Shown one piece after another: positions 17,398 through 26,605 of a stretch of 64,000 nucleotides of DNA (its first letter is position 1; each line of letters starts with the position of its first letter). Both the position numbers and the translations under genes were made by a program. Origin of the DNA: VHCN01 sp964589935 (GTDB lineage Bacteria; Verrucomicrobiota; Verrucomicrobiia; Limisphaerales; VHCN01); NCBI GenBank assembly GCA_964589935.1, contig CAZPVD010000003.1, positions 372,001 through 436,000 on the forward strand. The letters are read 5' to 3'. A model generated the notes under the pieces. That model was not told the origin of the DNA, searched no databases, and saw only the letters and a list, made by a program, of their open reading frames with translations.

Positions 17398-19698
17398 GCC
17401 GTCCGTCCGGCCGAGTTTGCGGAACCAAATCCCTGCGCAAACCAGCAGTGTCCCTAGTGTAATCGCCGCGCCGGCTCCAAGCCGTCGCTCCCGATATTCG
17501 AGCAACACGCGCTTCGCACCCGCCGGCGCTTCGAGCGCCTGAAACGCATGATTCGCGCGCCAGATTTGCACCGGCTTGCCGTCCACTTCGGCGCGCCACG
17601 ACGGATACCAGCATTGCGCGATGACGAGCAGCGCCGGTTCGGCCGCTTCGACTTCGAGTTCAACCCGTCGCGTGCTGAAGTTTGCCTTCACGATTTTCGC
17701 GTGTGTCGCATTCGTCGCGGTGATGAATGGCCTCGCGTCGAGCGGTAAAAAAACTTCCTCCCCCGGCTTGAAGTCCGACGAAGCCAACGCACGCATAGTC
17801 GTGGCTGCATCCGCAAAAACTGGCCGTTGCCCCGCGGTTGCCCACACGAGATGGCCCGTCCGCGCGGCAAACTTCATTACCTCGTCCGGCGCGGTCACGT
17901 GCGACACGGCGAGGAAATCCATCAGCCGCGGGAACTCGTTCGTCGCGCCGTAGAGCAGCGCGTTCACCTCGGCGGACTCGCGAGAAACAAGCGTCGTCGC
18001 ACCGTTCACCTTTGGCAGATCATCGAGAATGTTCAGATTGCCCCACAACGCGACGCGCTGGCCGAGAAAATCGTTTTTGAAATCCGGCACCATCCGCGTG
18101 AACATCTCTCGCTCCGCGCGCGGCGAGAGCATCACGCGCGACTCGCCGCCGCGCGGCGGCCGCTCGAATTTGTGATATGCCTGCACGAGGCCCGGCGCGA
18201 AGGCATCCGGTGGGATCGTCGGATTCTGCCGCGGGCTGTGAGTGATGAGATCGAGCCAGAGCAGCGCGAGCACGCCGAATTGCAGCGCGAACCGCATCTG
18301 CGCCCGATCTTGTTTCGCTGCGAGCCAAACGCCGGCCATGGCGAGTGCAAAGCACAACACGCGGACACCCGCATTCTCCGTCGTCGCAGTCCAGTCATCC
18401 GTCCGCAACGCGCTCGCCCGCGCCCATGCGAGCACAAGCGCAACGAGCGCCGCAAACACTCCTGACAGCACGAGCCAGCTTTGAACTTTGAACTTTGGAC
18501 TTTGAACTTCGCCGAGCGCGAAAGCGGCGAGCAACGGCAGCGTGAACGCAACGGGCAAAAGGAACTTTACCGGAAAGCGCATGAGTTCCAGCGGCAAGAC
18601 CGCACGGAGCAGGGGAAGGAGAAAGGCATTTTCACCCATCGCCAGCAGCACGCAAACAGCCGTCGCCGCGGCGAGGATCCACACGCGCCGTTCGCGGACG
18701 CGCCACATCGCGAGCGCGCCGAGGGCGAGCACGGCGAGGCCGGCGTAGTAACTCGGCAGGAACGATTGGCCCGCCTGCACGTAAATGCCCTGCGGCGTCT
18801 TGAAACAATGAAACAGCGGCACGAAAAAATTCGCCCAGCCCCACGTCGGCAGCGACCAGAAGCCCGCGCCGAGTTCGCCGCCGCCGAAATTTTTCGCGCG
18901 CTGCGATACCGCGAGCAGGTCAAAGAATGGCAGCAATTGAATCGCCGCCAGACCGGCCACGAGCAGCACGACCAGCGCAAATCGGCCAAGAACATTTTGG
19001 AAACCTTGAACTTTGAGCTTTGAACTTTGAACTTCGGTCAGCGCGAGCGCCGCGGCGAATGCCCATGTCATCAGGATCAGTTCCGGCGCGCCGGAGAGCA
19101 TCTGCATCGCTCCGGCCAGCGCGGCAAGGACGATATTTCGACCACCTTCGCGGCACGCTCGCTCGACGAGCAGCACGACCCACGGCATCCAGCCGAACGT
19201 GACGAGGTAGTTCGGATAGATGTGGCTGGTGAGCGACGCACCGCTGAAGACAAACGCCACGCCCGCCACGCTCGCGGCGAAGCGCGACTGCGTCCAGCGC
19301 TGTGCCAGCGCATACATGCCCATGCCGCCGAGGAGCCAGTGCGCGACGCAGAAAATTCCCAGCGACCACGGCAGCGGCATCAGAAGGTAGATGAGCGAGC
19401 CGGGATAGAGCGCGAGCGTGTTCCACTGCGCGAGAAACGGCGCGCCGCAGTTCACGTAGGGATTCCACATCGGCAGCTCGCCGTTCCAAAAACACTCGCG
19501 TGCGTAGAACACAAACGGATAGCCTAGGAATCCGTAGTCGCGGTAGAAGAACGCGCCCGTCCCGAGGAACACGCCGGGAAACGTCGCGAACAGCAATGCG
19601 GCGAGCACGAGCGCGAAGCGGCCGCGCGTGAACCATTCATCGGCGCGGCGGGTTGGCGCGTCCGATGTTGGCGAAGTTGGTGTGCGTTCCACGCTCAT
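17389..19698 (-). CDS. YfhO-family membrane protein (paralogue 1)
   Basis: A 769-residue protein with about a dozen membrane segments followed by a soluble C-terminal region of about 250 residues and a last membrane helix. YfhO proteins are GT-C-like membrane glycosyltransferases that modify cell-wall or surface polymers with lipid-linked sugars; that role is inferred here. Family segments include FFYRDYGFLGYPFVFYARE, NPYVNCGAPFLAQWNT and FFDLLAVSQR. The ATG at 19698 overlaps the stop of the upstream paralogue (ATGA), which fixes the start. Two heptamer repeats are expanded within it (18481-18508 and 19006-19033). Confidence 0.8.
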   Translation of the reverse strand: MSVERTPTSPTSDAPTRRADEWFTRGRFALVLAALLFATFPGVFLGTGAFFYRDYGFLGYPFVFYARECFWNGELPMWNPYVNCGAPFLAQWNTLALYPGSLIYLLMPLPWSLGIFCVAHWLLGGMGMYALAQRWTQSRFAASVAGVAFVFSGASLTSHIYPNYLVTFGWMPWVVLLVERACREGGRNIVLAALAGAMQMLSGAPELILMTWAFAAALALTEVQSSKLKVQGFQNVLGRFALVVLLVAGLAAIQLLPFFDLLAVSQRAKNFGGGELGAGFWSLPTWGWANFFVPLFHCFKTPQGIYVQAGQSFLPSYYAGLAVLALGALAMWRVRERRVWILAAATAVCVLLAMGENAFLLPLLRAVLPLELMRFPVKFLLPVAFTLPLLAAFALGEVQSPKFKVQSWLVLSGVFAALVALVLAWARASALRTDDWTATTENAGVRVLCFALAMAGVWLAAKQDRAQMRFALQFGVLALLWLDLITHSPRQNPTIPPDAFAPGLVQAYHKFERPPRGGESRVMLSPRAEREMFTRMVPDFKNDFLGQRVALWGNLNILDDLPKVNGATTLVSRESAEVNALLYGATNEFPRLMDFLAVSHVTAPDEVMKFAARTGHLVWATAGQRPVFADAATTMRALASSDFKPGEEVFLPLDARPFITATNATHAKIVKANFSTRRVELEVEAAEPALLVIAQCWYPSWRAEVDGKPVQIWRANHAFQALEAPAGAKRVLLEYRERRLGAGAAITLGTLLVCAGIWFRKLGRTDGSL
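18481..18508. repeat. Heptanucleotide repeat inside YfhO paralogue 1 (site A)
   Basis: Four copies of TTGAACT, one with a single change (TTGGACT). On the coding strand it encodes EVQSPKFKVQS, between two membrane segments. In paralogue 2 the equivalent position holds a different heptamer (20818-20850); paralogue 3 has neither. Confidence 0.85.
19006..19033. repeat. Heptanucleotide repeat inside YfhO paralogue 1 (site B)
   Basis: Four copies of TTGAACT, the second being TTGAGCT. The encoded insert is EVQSSKLKVQG. The same position in paralogue 2 carries the related repeat at 21351-21378. Confidence 0.85.
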
Positions 19699-22019
19699 GT
19701 GGATGGCCCGGATTTGCGCCCGCGCCGCCAAAGCGCAGCACACGTGAGCACTGCGGCGAGCGAGATGATGCAGCCGACGTGGAAGTTCCGATCTTCATAC
19801 GCGAGCCTGACGTGATGCGTGCCCTCCGGCACTTCGAGCGCCTGGAAGGCGTGATTCGCGCGCAGCAACGGCACCGGCTTGTCGTCCACGTAGGCTTTCC
19901 ACGGATGGTAAAACGTCTGCGCGATGACGACGAGGGCGTGGTCGTTGGCGGTGATTTCGCATTCGACCGAATGCGCGGCCCATTTATCCAATTTGGCCCC
20001 AAGTTTTGAGCGCTGAGTGACAAGAAACGGCCGGGAGGTCGCCGAGTCAAAGTGAACTTTGTCCCGCGGGTCGAACTCTGCTGAGAGCATTCGTTTCAAT
20101 GCTTCTGTTCGGTCGGAGGAATCCACAAAGACTGGTTGTTGGCCGCCCGTAATCAAGGGCAGCGCTGAGGTTCGCCATTCCTCGTTGAACCGCCCATTTA
20201 GAGTAAAAACTCCGACAACGCTCAGGAAATCCATGAAGCTTGATCGTTCGACTGTGTTTGTGCCGTAGAGCCATTGCTGGATTTCGTCCTGTTCCTTGAT
20301 GCGCAGCGTCGAAGAGCCGTTGACTTTCGGCACATTCTCGAGGGCGTTGAGATTGGACCACAACATCCGTCGCTTGAAGCCGAACTCCTGAACCCAGTTC
20401 GTCGAGCCGATGTGAAGCAGCAACTGCTCGGCCTCCGGGGAAATCATCACGCGACCGGCACCGGCCTTGGGAACCGGCGCGCCTCTGGATTGCGCGATTG
20501 CGTTCCTCAAAAGAAATGCGTCCGCAGGAATTGTCGGATTCTGGTTCTTCAAGTGCGTCAGGCCGTCTGCTGCGATGAAGGCGAGCGCGGCGAGGCCGGC
20601 GAGCCACCGCGTGCGCTCGCGCGGCGCGCGGCACGCTTGGAACAGCAGCGCCAGTGTGACGCCAAAGAAAACCATGCGCTCGACCGCGTTGTCGCGCGTC
20701 TCGGCGAATCGGTCGTATGTCAGCGGATGACCGCGCATCCACCAGAGCACGAGCGCGGCGAGCGCGGGCAGCAGCGTGGCGATGACGAGCAGCGGCTGCC
20801 ATTGTGCTGCTGTGCCTGATTCTAGATTCTGGATTCTAGATTCTGGATTCGTTCGTTCCAAACACCATTTCACGCCAAACGCCGCAAGCAGTGGGACCGC
20901 GAACGCGGCGAGGATGAGGAACTTCACCGGATACCGTGCGATGCCGACGATAGGGATGATTTTCTGCACGAGAGGAAATAGCGGGCCATTATTGCCCATC
21001 GCCATCAGCACGGCGAACACCGCGAGCGCACCGAGCAGCCACACGCGGCGGTCGCGCACCTTCCACACGGCCAACGCCGCGAGAGCAAGCCCCACAGTGC
21101 CGACATAGCATGAGGTGAGGAATTCCTGCCCTTGTTGAAAGTAAAATCCCTGCGGCGACATCGCGAAGTGGAACAGCGGCACGAGCAGGTTCGCCCAGCC
21201 CCATGCGGGGAGCGCCCACTTGCCGACCGCGAGCGTTGGGTCGCGTTGCGAGTGCGCGAGCAGGTCGAAGAACGGCAGCAGTTGCGCGGCGCACAACGCG
21301 GAGACGAGCGCGATGATTACGGTGAATCGTCCAAATAACGGACGCCAACATTGAACGTTGAACTTTGAACCTTGAACTTCGAGCAGCGCGAGCGCGGCGA
21401 GCGCAAGCCACGTGAACACGACGACTTCCGGCACGCCGGCGAACATTTGCATCGAGGCGGCGAGTGAGGCGAGGACGACGGTTCTTCCGCCTTCCTTCCA
21501 CGCGCGTTCGACGAGCAGCACGACCCACGGCATCCAGCCGAGCGCGACAGTGTAGTTCGGCCAGATGAGACACGCGAGGGTGACGCCGTTGAAGACAAAC
21601 ACCGTTCCAGCCGCGGCGGCGGCAAAGTTGGACTGCGTCCATCGCTCGGCGAGCTTGAACATGCCCAGTCCGCCGAGCCAGAGGTGCAGCAGGCAGAACA
21701 CGCCGAGCGACCACGACAGCGGCAGCAGCAGGTAAATCAGCGCGCCGGGATAGAGCACCATCGTGCCCCACTGCGCGAGGAACGGCGCGCCACAGTTGCT
21801 CAACGGATTCCAAAGCGGGATCTCACCGCGCCAGAAACTCTCGCGATGATAATGCACGAACGGATACGCGATGACGCCGTAGTCCGAGCGGAAGAAGGAC
21901 TGCGTGCCTAGCCACACGCCGGGAAACGCAACGAACAGCAGCGCGAACAGGAACACCGCGAAACGCGGCAGTGTGAACCACGAGTCCAGCGAAGTTGATT
22001 TATTCTCCGGCGCGATCAC
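19695..22019 (-). CDS. YfhO-family membrane protein (paralogue 2)
   Basis: A 774-residue multi-spanning membrane protein of the same family and layout as its neighbours: FFRSDYGVIAYPFVHYHRE, NPLSNCGAPFLAQWGT and FFDLLAHSQRD in the N-terminal half, and a soluble C-terminal region with FYHPWKAYVDDKPVPLLRAN. The GTG at 22019 is chosen because it overlaps the stop of paralogue 3 as GTGA and yields MIAPENKS, matching the start of paralogue 3. Two heptamer repeats lie inside it (20818-20850 and 21351-21378). A stretch near 19990-20330 is somewhat lower in G+C. Confidence 0.8.
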   Translation of the reverse strand: MIAPENKSTSLDSWFTLPRFAVFLFALLFVAFPGVWLGTQSFFRSDYGVIAYPFVHYHRESFWRGEIPLWNPLSNCGAPFLAQWGTMVLYPGALIYLLLPLSWSLGVFCLLHLWLGGLGMFKLAERWTQSNFAAAAAGTVFVFNGVTLACLIWPNYTVALGWMPWVVLLVERAWKEGGRTVVLASLAASMQMFAGVPEVVVFTWLALAALALLEVQGSKFNVQCWRPLFGRFTVIIALVSALCAAQLLPFFDLLAHSQRDPTLAVGKWALPAWGWANLLVPLFHFAMSPQGFYFQQGQEFLTSCYVGTVGLALAALAVWKVRDRRVWLLGALAVFAVLMAMGNNGPLFPLVQKIIPIVGIARYPVKFLILAAFAVPLLAAFGVKWCLERTNPESRIQNLESGTAAQWQPLLVIATLLPALAALVLWWMRGHPLTYDRFAETRDNAVERMVFFGVTLALLFQACRAPRERTRWLAGLAALAFIAADGLTHLKNQNPTIPADAFLLRNAIAQSRGAPVPKAGAGRVMISPEAEQLLLHIGSTNWVQEFGFKRRMLWSNLNALENVPKVNGSSTLRIKEQDEIQQWLYGTNTVERSSFMDFLSVVGVFTLNGRFNEEWRTSALPLITGGQQPVFVDSSDRTEALKRMLSAEFDPRDKVHFDSATSRPFLVTQRSKLGAKLDKWAAHSVECEITANDHALVVIAQTFYHPWKAYVDDKPVPLLRANHAFQALEVPEGTHHVRLAYEDRNFHVGCIISLAAVLTCAALWRRGRKSGPST
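20818..20850. repeat. Heptanucleotide repeat inside YfhO paralogue 2 (site A)
   Basis: Nearly five copies of a 7-bp unit alternating GATTCTA and GATTCTG. The coding strand gives NPESRIQNLESG. It sits at the position where paralogue 1 carries TTGAACT repeats, so two unrelated heptamers occupy one site. Confidence 0.85.
21351..21378. repeat. Heptanucleotide repeat inside YfhO paralogue 2 (site B)
   Basis: Four units: TTGAACG, TTGAACT, TTGAACC, TTGAACT. The encoded insert is EVQGSKFNVQC, at the position equivalent to 19006-19033 in paralogue 1. Confidence 0.85.
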
Positions 22020-24322
22020 GATGGATTTAGATTCACTCCGTTGTCTTTCACCGGATGTTTTGGTTTTTGCGCCAGCACGAAACAACACAGTGCGAGCGAC
22101 GTGAGTGACAGCGCCGCACCAAGGCGAAACGCGCGGTCTTCATACACGAGCCGCACGTGGCTCGCACCCTTCGGCACCTCGAACGCTTGAAACGCATGAT
22201 TCGCCCGCCAAAGTTGCGACGGTTTGCCGTTCACGTATGGCGTCCACGGATGATAGAAGGCCTGCGCGACGACGACGAGCGCGGGCTGATCCGCCGTCAC
22301 ATCCGCTTCGATGCGATGCGCGGTGAAATGATAATTCACGATGCAGGCCAGCGCATGGTTTGTCGCTGTCACGAGGCCCTGCGCTTCGGGCGGAAGGAAA
22401 ACGGTTTCGCGCGGGTTGAAGTTTTCCACAGCGAGGCCGTTGAGAGTCGTCGCGGCATCGGCGAAAGCAGGCTTTTGCCCGGCGGTCATAAGCGGCATGA
22501 AGTTTGTTCGTGCGTCCCACTGAAAAATATTCGTTCGCGATGTGATTTGCGCGCCGCCGAGGAAGTCGGCCATCGCGGGCCGCGCCGAGTTTGTCGTGGC
22601 GAAGATGGCGGCCTGCACGGCGCGTTCCTCGCGCAGATGCAGCGCCCAGAAGCCGTCCACCTTGGCGAGGCCTTCGAGCAGATTGCAGTTGTCATACATG
22701 CCGACGCGCTGGAGCACGTAGGTGTTGAACGGGTCCTTGAGCAATTTCTGGTGGAACTCCATGAAGGCTGCCGGCGTGAGCAGCGCACGCGCTTCGCCGG
22801 GCCGCGGCGCGGGCCGGAGATTTTGGAGGAGCGGAATGCCCGGCTCCAGCACGGCGACTTCAGCGGTGGGATTTTGCATCGGAACATGAGTCGCAAAATC
22901 AATCCACGTGAACAGCACGAAGCCCGACAAACAGACGAGTTGACGCTTGAACGTTCCCGCGCGGAGAAAGCCGGACAATGTAGCGACGGTGAGCGCGAGC
23001 AGAACGGCGCGAAGGATCCCGTCCTTCAAGACGGCCGATGGAACTTCGCGGTCGCCGGGCCAGATTTGTGAAACGGCGACGAGTGCAGCGATGGTGAGAA
23101 TACAAATGCCCGTGAGAACGGCGAGAGTTTTGCGGGTGCGCAACTGGGTCTCGGCAGGCTGAGTCAGGAGCGCATTCAACCCCGCCGCCGCGAGCAGCGG
23201 GACGACCATCATCGTCAGGAACACAAACTTGACCGGATAACGCATCACGCCCAGTTGGGGGGCGATTTTGCGGAGCGCGGGATAAACGAGGCCGTGTTCG
23301 CCGAGGGCGAGCACGAGGCTGCCAAACGCGAGGACGGCCAACATGCACACGCGCCGTTCGCGAACGCGCCACACCGCGATGCCTGCCAGCAGGAGCGGCA
23401 GAATGCCGAGGTAATAGCTCGACGTGACTCCCTGGTTGACTTGAAAAAAAACTCCGGTCGAAGATTCGTAACAGCGAAACAATGGCACGAGCAGATTCGC
23501 CCAGCCCGTTGCGGGCATCGCCCAGTCATTCGTGGCGTAGCCGCGGTCGCGCTGCGAATGCGCAAGAAAGTCGAGGAACGGAAGCAGTTGCGCCGCCGCA
23601 AGCGCGGTGATGAGCACCACAACCAGCGCGAAGCGGCCGGCAAGTTTCGCCCGTGAATGCGAGCCTTCACAAATATCCACGGCGAGCAGCGCTGTGGCGA
23701 TGATCCATGTGAGCGCGATGACTTCCGGGACACCGGCAAGCATTTGCATGGCACCTGCGAGCGCGGCGATGCAGATGTATTTGCCGCCTTCGCGCCACCC
23801 GCGTTCAGCCGCCAGCAACACCCACGGCGTCCAACTCAAGACCGCGACGTAGCACGGCCACATGAGGCAGTTCATCATGAGGCCGTTGAAGACGAAGACG
23901 AGGCCGGCGAACGTCGCGGCGATCTGGCTGCCCGTCCAGCGCCGGGCGAGCGCGAACATCCCGGCGCCCGCCCAGACAAGATGCAGCAGCATGAACATCC
24001 CAAGCCCCCACGTGAGCGGCAGCAGCACAAAGAACAGCACGGGCGGGTAAAGCACCATCGGGTTCCATTGCGCGAGGAACGGGACGCCGCAGTTGCTCAG
24101 CGGATTCCACAGCGGGATTTCGCCGTGACGCAGGCTTTCCCGCAGGTGATGCGCGAGCGGGTAACTGTAAAGTCCGTAATCGCGGAAGACGAACGTGTGC
24201 GTGCCGAGAATGACATCGGGGAACAGCAGGAACAGGAATAGTGCAACAAGCGCGATGAAGCGTCCGAGCGTGAACTGCGCGTCCAGTTCGCGAAAGGAGC
24301 GTGCGTGTTCAGGCGCCGTCAT
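22016..24322 (-). CDS. YfhO-family membrane protein (paralogue 3)
   Basis: A 768-residue multi-spanning membrane protein, first gene of the three-gene array. Family segments are FVFRDYGLYSYPLAHHLRE, NPLSNCGVPFLAQWNP and FLDFLAHSQRDR, and the C-terminal half contains FYHPWTPYVNGKPSQLWRAN. The ATG at 24322 (MTAPEHARSF) is chosen because it matches the starts of the other two paralogues and leaves 97 bp for a promoter before the divergent gene at 24420; a GTG at 24388 is possible. It has no heptamer insertions, so it shows the ancestral form at both sites. The sugar donor and acceptor are unknown. Confidence 0.8.
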   Translation of the reverse strand: MTAPEHARSFRELDAQFTLGRFIALVALFLFLLFPDVILGTHTFVFRDYGLYSYPLAHHLRESLRHGEIPLWNPLSNCGVPFLAQWNPMVLYPPVLFFVLLPLTWGLGMFMLLHLVWAGAGMFALARRWTGSQIAATFAGLVFVFNGLMMNCLMWPCYVAVLSWTPWVLLAAERGWREGGKYICIAALAGAMQMLAGVPEVIALTWIIATALLAVDICEGSHSRAKLAGRFALVVVLITALAAAQLLPFLDFLAHSQRDRGYATNDWAMPATGWANLLVPLFRCYESSTGVFFQVNQGVTSSYYLGILPLLLAGIAVWRVRERRVCMLAVLAFGSLVLALGEHGLVYPALRKIAPQLGVMRYPVKFVFLTMMVVPLLAAAGLNALLTQPAETQLRTRKTLAVLTGICILTIAALVAVSQIWPGDREVPSAVLKDGILRAVLLALTVATLSGFLRAGTFKRQLVCLSGFVLFTWIDFATHVPMQNPTAEVAVLEPGIPLLQNLRPAPRPGEARALLTPAAFMEFHQKLLKDPFNTYVLQRVGMYDNCNLLEGLAKVDGFWALHLREERAVQAAIFATTNSARPAMADFLGGAQITSRTNIFQWDARTNFMPLMTAGQKPAFADAATTLNGLAVENFNPRETVFLPPEAQGLVTATNHALACIVNYHFTAHRIEADVTADQPALVVVAQAFYHPWTPYVNGKPSQLWRANHAFQAFEVPKGASHVRLVYEDRAFRLGAALSLTSLALCCFVLAQKPKHPVKDNGVNLNPS

Positions 24323-24419
24323 GCGCGCCCAATCTGGCAAAACGCGGGGAGGCGACGAAGGAAAAAGCGCGGCATTGAGGCTCGCCACTGCGCGTTCGGC
24401 CCGCTACAACTTGCCGCGC

Positions 24420-25814
24420 ATGGACCGCCGGGCGTTCTACGAGGCTCGCGCCCCGCATCGCGCGCGCGAGCTGGAACGGCATTATCACCGTCTGCTCGAC
24501 GCGCACTTCGCCTTCCTTGTTCCGCCCGGACTTCGCGTGCTGGAAGTCGGCTGCGGCCTCGGCGACGTGCTCGCAGCGGTGAAGCCCGCGCGCGGCCTCG
24601 GCGTGGACTTCAGCCCGGCGATGATCGAACAAGCGAGACAGCGCCACTCCGATCTCGAATTCCGCGTTGCGAGCGCGGAAGAATTCTCCAGCGGAGAAAA
24701 GTTCGACTACATCATCCTCTCCGATTTGGTGAACGAACTCGACGACGTGCAGGCCGTGCTTGCGCGGCTGCGCGACGCCAGCCACACGAACACGCGGCTC
24801 GTCGTGAATTTTTTCAGCAACCTCTGGCGCCCGGTGCTCGCGCTGGCCGAGACGTTGGGCGAAAAGTCGCCGAACACGCCGCAAAACTGGCTCGCCACCG
24901 CCGACATGCTCAACCTGCTGAACCTCGCGGGGTGGGAAGTCATCAAGGTCGAACCGCGCATCCTGTGGCCGGCGCACACGCCATTGCTCGGCGCGCTGCT
25001 CAACCGCTGGATTGCGCCGCTCATGCGCTGGGCGTGCCTGACGATTTTCGTTGTGGCCCGGCCCAAGCCGCAGCCGTGCTCGGAGCAAGTGCGTTGCAGC
25101 GTCGTCATTCCCGCGCGCAACGAGGCGGGCAACATCGAGTCCGCCGTGCTGCGGACGCCGGAGCTGGGACTCGGCACGGAAATCATCTTTATCGAAGGCC
25201 ATTCGAAGGACGACACGTGGGACGAAATCCAGCGCGTCGCCGCGAAATATCCGCAGCGGAACATTCGCGCGCTCAAGCAGCAGAGCAAGGGCAAGGGCGG
25301 CGCAGTGCGCGAGGCCTTCGCAGCGGCCACAGGCGATTTGCTTTTCATTCTCGATGCCGACCTCACGGTGCCGCCGGAGGAACTGCCCAAGTTTTACGAA
25401 GCCGCGCGCGCGCGCACGGGTGACTTCATCAATGGCGTGAGGCTGGTTTATCCGATGGAGGAACAGGCGATGCAGTTCCTGAACATGGTCGCGAACAAAT
25501 GCTTTGGCCTCGCGTTCACCTGGCTGCTCGGCCAGCCGGTGAAGGACACGCTCTGCGGCACAAAAGTGCTGTGGCGCGCGGACTACGAACTCATCGCGAG
25601 GAACCGCGCCTACTTCGGCGACTTCGATCCGTTCGGCGACTTCGATTTGCTGTTCGGCGCGGCGAAACTGAACCTGCGCATCGTCGACCTGCCCATCCGT
25701 TACAAGGCGCGCACCTACGGCGAGACGAACATCGAGCGCTGGAAACACGGCTGGTTGCTCCTGCGCATGACGGTGTTCGCGGCGCGCCGGCTCAAGTTCA
25801 TCCGGTCAGCATGA
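24420..25814 (+). CDS. Fusion of SAM methyltransferase and family 2 glycosyltransferase
   Basis: A 464-residue two-domain protein. Residues 1-215 form a class I methyltransferase with the SAM motif VLEVGCGLGDVLAA and GVDFSPAMIEQA. Residues from about 225 form a GT-A glycosyltransferase like dolichyl-phosphate sugar synthases: CSVVIPARNEAGNIE, a GKGGAVREAF segment, FILDADLTVPPEEL (the DxD-type motif) and DTLCGTKVLWR. It probably makes and methylates a lipid-linked or surface sugar. The next gene, another methyltransferase, overlaps by 4 bp, and the divergent YfhO array is a plausible user of lipid-linked sugars. Confidence 0.8.
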   Translation: MDRRAFYEARAPHRARELERHYHRLLDAHFAFLVPPGLRVLEVGCGLGDVLAAVKPARGLGVDFSPAMIEQARQRHSDLEFRVASAEEFSSGEKFDYIILSDLVNELDDVQAVLARLRDASHTNTRLVVNFFSNLWRPVLALAETLGEKSPNTPQNWLATADMLNLLNLAGWEVIKVEPRILWPAHTPLLGALLNRWIAPLMRWACLTIFVVARPKPQPCSEQVRCSVVIPARNEAGNIESAVLRTPELGLGTEIIFIEGHSKDDTWDEIQRVAAKYPQRNIRALKQQSKGKGGAVREAFAAATGDLLFILDADLTVPPEELPKFYEAARARTGDFINGVRLVYPMEEQAMQFLNMVANKCFGLAFTWLLGQPVKDTLCGTKVLWRADYELIARNRAYFGDFDPFGDFDLLFGAAKLNLRIVDLPIRYKARTYGETNIERWKHGWLLLRMTVFAARRLKFIRSA

Positions 25815-26551
25815 GCACGCCGCTGAAACAGCACCAGACAGAGATCGAGCGCAATCTCGCGTTCTGGCAAAACAAGCCGTTGCTGCAAAAAATCTACGCC
25901 GGCTTTTACACGCGCATCATCGCGCTGATGAACCCGCGTGTGCCCGGCCGCATCGTCGAGGTCGGCTCCGGCATCGGCAATCTCAAGGCGCACCTGCCGG
26001 AGGTCATCTGCACCGACCTGTTTCCCAACCCGTGGATTGACGTGGTGTGCGACGGCTACGAACTGCCCTTCGGCGACGGCTCGCTCTCGCACCTCGTGCT
26101 CTTCGACGTGTTCCATCATCTCGAAGCGCCTGCTTTTTTCTTCAAGGAGGCGCGCCGCGCGCTCGCGCCCGGCGGCCGGGTGATTCTGTTTGAGCCGTTC
26201 ATCAGCGCGGCGAGTTATCCCGTGTATGGATTGCTCCATCACGAGCCGGTCGCGCTCGGCAAACCGATTTCGATGGCGGACCATCTGCCGGCCCCGCGCA
26301 GCTACTATGCGGCGCAGGGCAACGCGACGCGGTTGTTCTTTCGCAAGGAACACGGCGACTGGCCCGCAGGCTGGAAGGTGTTTCACGCGGAAGCCTTCGC
26401 GAGCTTCGCGTATCTGCTCTCGGGCGGCTACAGCAAGCCCGCGGTGTATCCGGCCGCGTGCCTCGGCGCGCTCCAGCGGCTCGATGAAAAACTTTCGCGA
26501 TGGCCGCGCCTCTTCGGTGCGCGATGCCTCGTCGGGTTGGAGAAAACCTGA
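25811..26551 (+). CDS. Class I SAM-dependent methyltransferase
   Basis: A 246-residue protein. The SAM site reads IVEVGSGIGNLKAHL, with LPFGDGSLSHLVLFDVFHHL as motif II region and RRALAPGGRVILFEP as the later strand. The ATGA overlap with the preceding fusion gene fixes the start and suggests translational coupling. The acceptor is not evident; context suggests a sugar or lipid intermediate. Confidence 0.8.
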   Translation: MSTPLKQHQTEIERNLAFWQNKPLLQKIYAGFYTRIIALMNPRVPGRIVEVGSGIGNLKAHLPEVICTDLFPNPWIDVVCDGYELPFGDGSLSHLVLFDVFHHLEAPAFFFKEARRALAPGGRVILFEPFISAASYPVYGLLHHEPVALGKPISMADHLPAPRSYYAAQGNATRLFFRKEHGDWPAGWKVFHAEAFASFAYLLSGGYSKPAVYPAACLGALQRLDEKLSRWPRLFGARCLVGLEKT

Positions 26552-26552
26552 C

Positions 26553-26580
26553 GCGCCTCTTTGCGTCTTTGCGTTGAACC
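26553..26580. repeat. Dispersed intergenic repeat (GCAAAGACGC family), copy 3
   Basis: CGCGCCTCTTTGCGTCTTTG followed by CGTTGAACC, which in inverse orientation reads GGTTCAACGCAAAGACGC and matches the repeat at 3741. It follows a gene end directly. Confidence 0.55.
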
Positions 26581-26605
26581 GGCGCGTCGGCTTTACTTCC
26601 GCAAG

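Noticed and set aside
24309..25748. A 479-codon minus-strand frame opposite the methyltransferase-glycosyltransferase gene
   Set aside because: No domain is seen, and the composition is typical of antisense frames in high-G+C DNA.
26552..26605. A TPP riboswitch upstream of thiD
   Set aside because: The gap is only about 50 bp and is filled by a dispersed repeat; no riboswitch-like pairing was seen.
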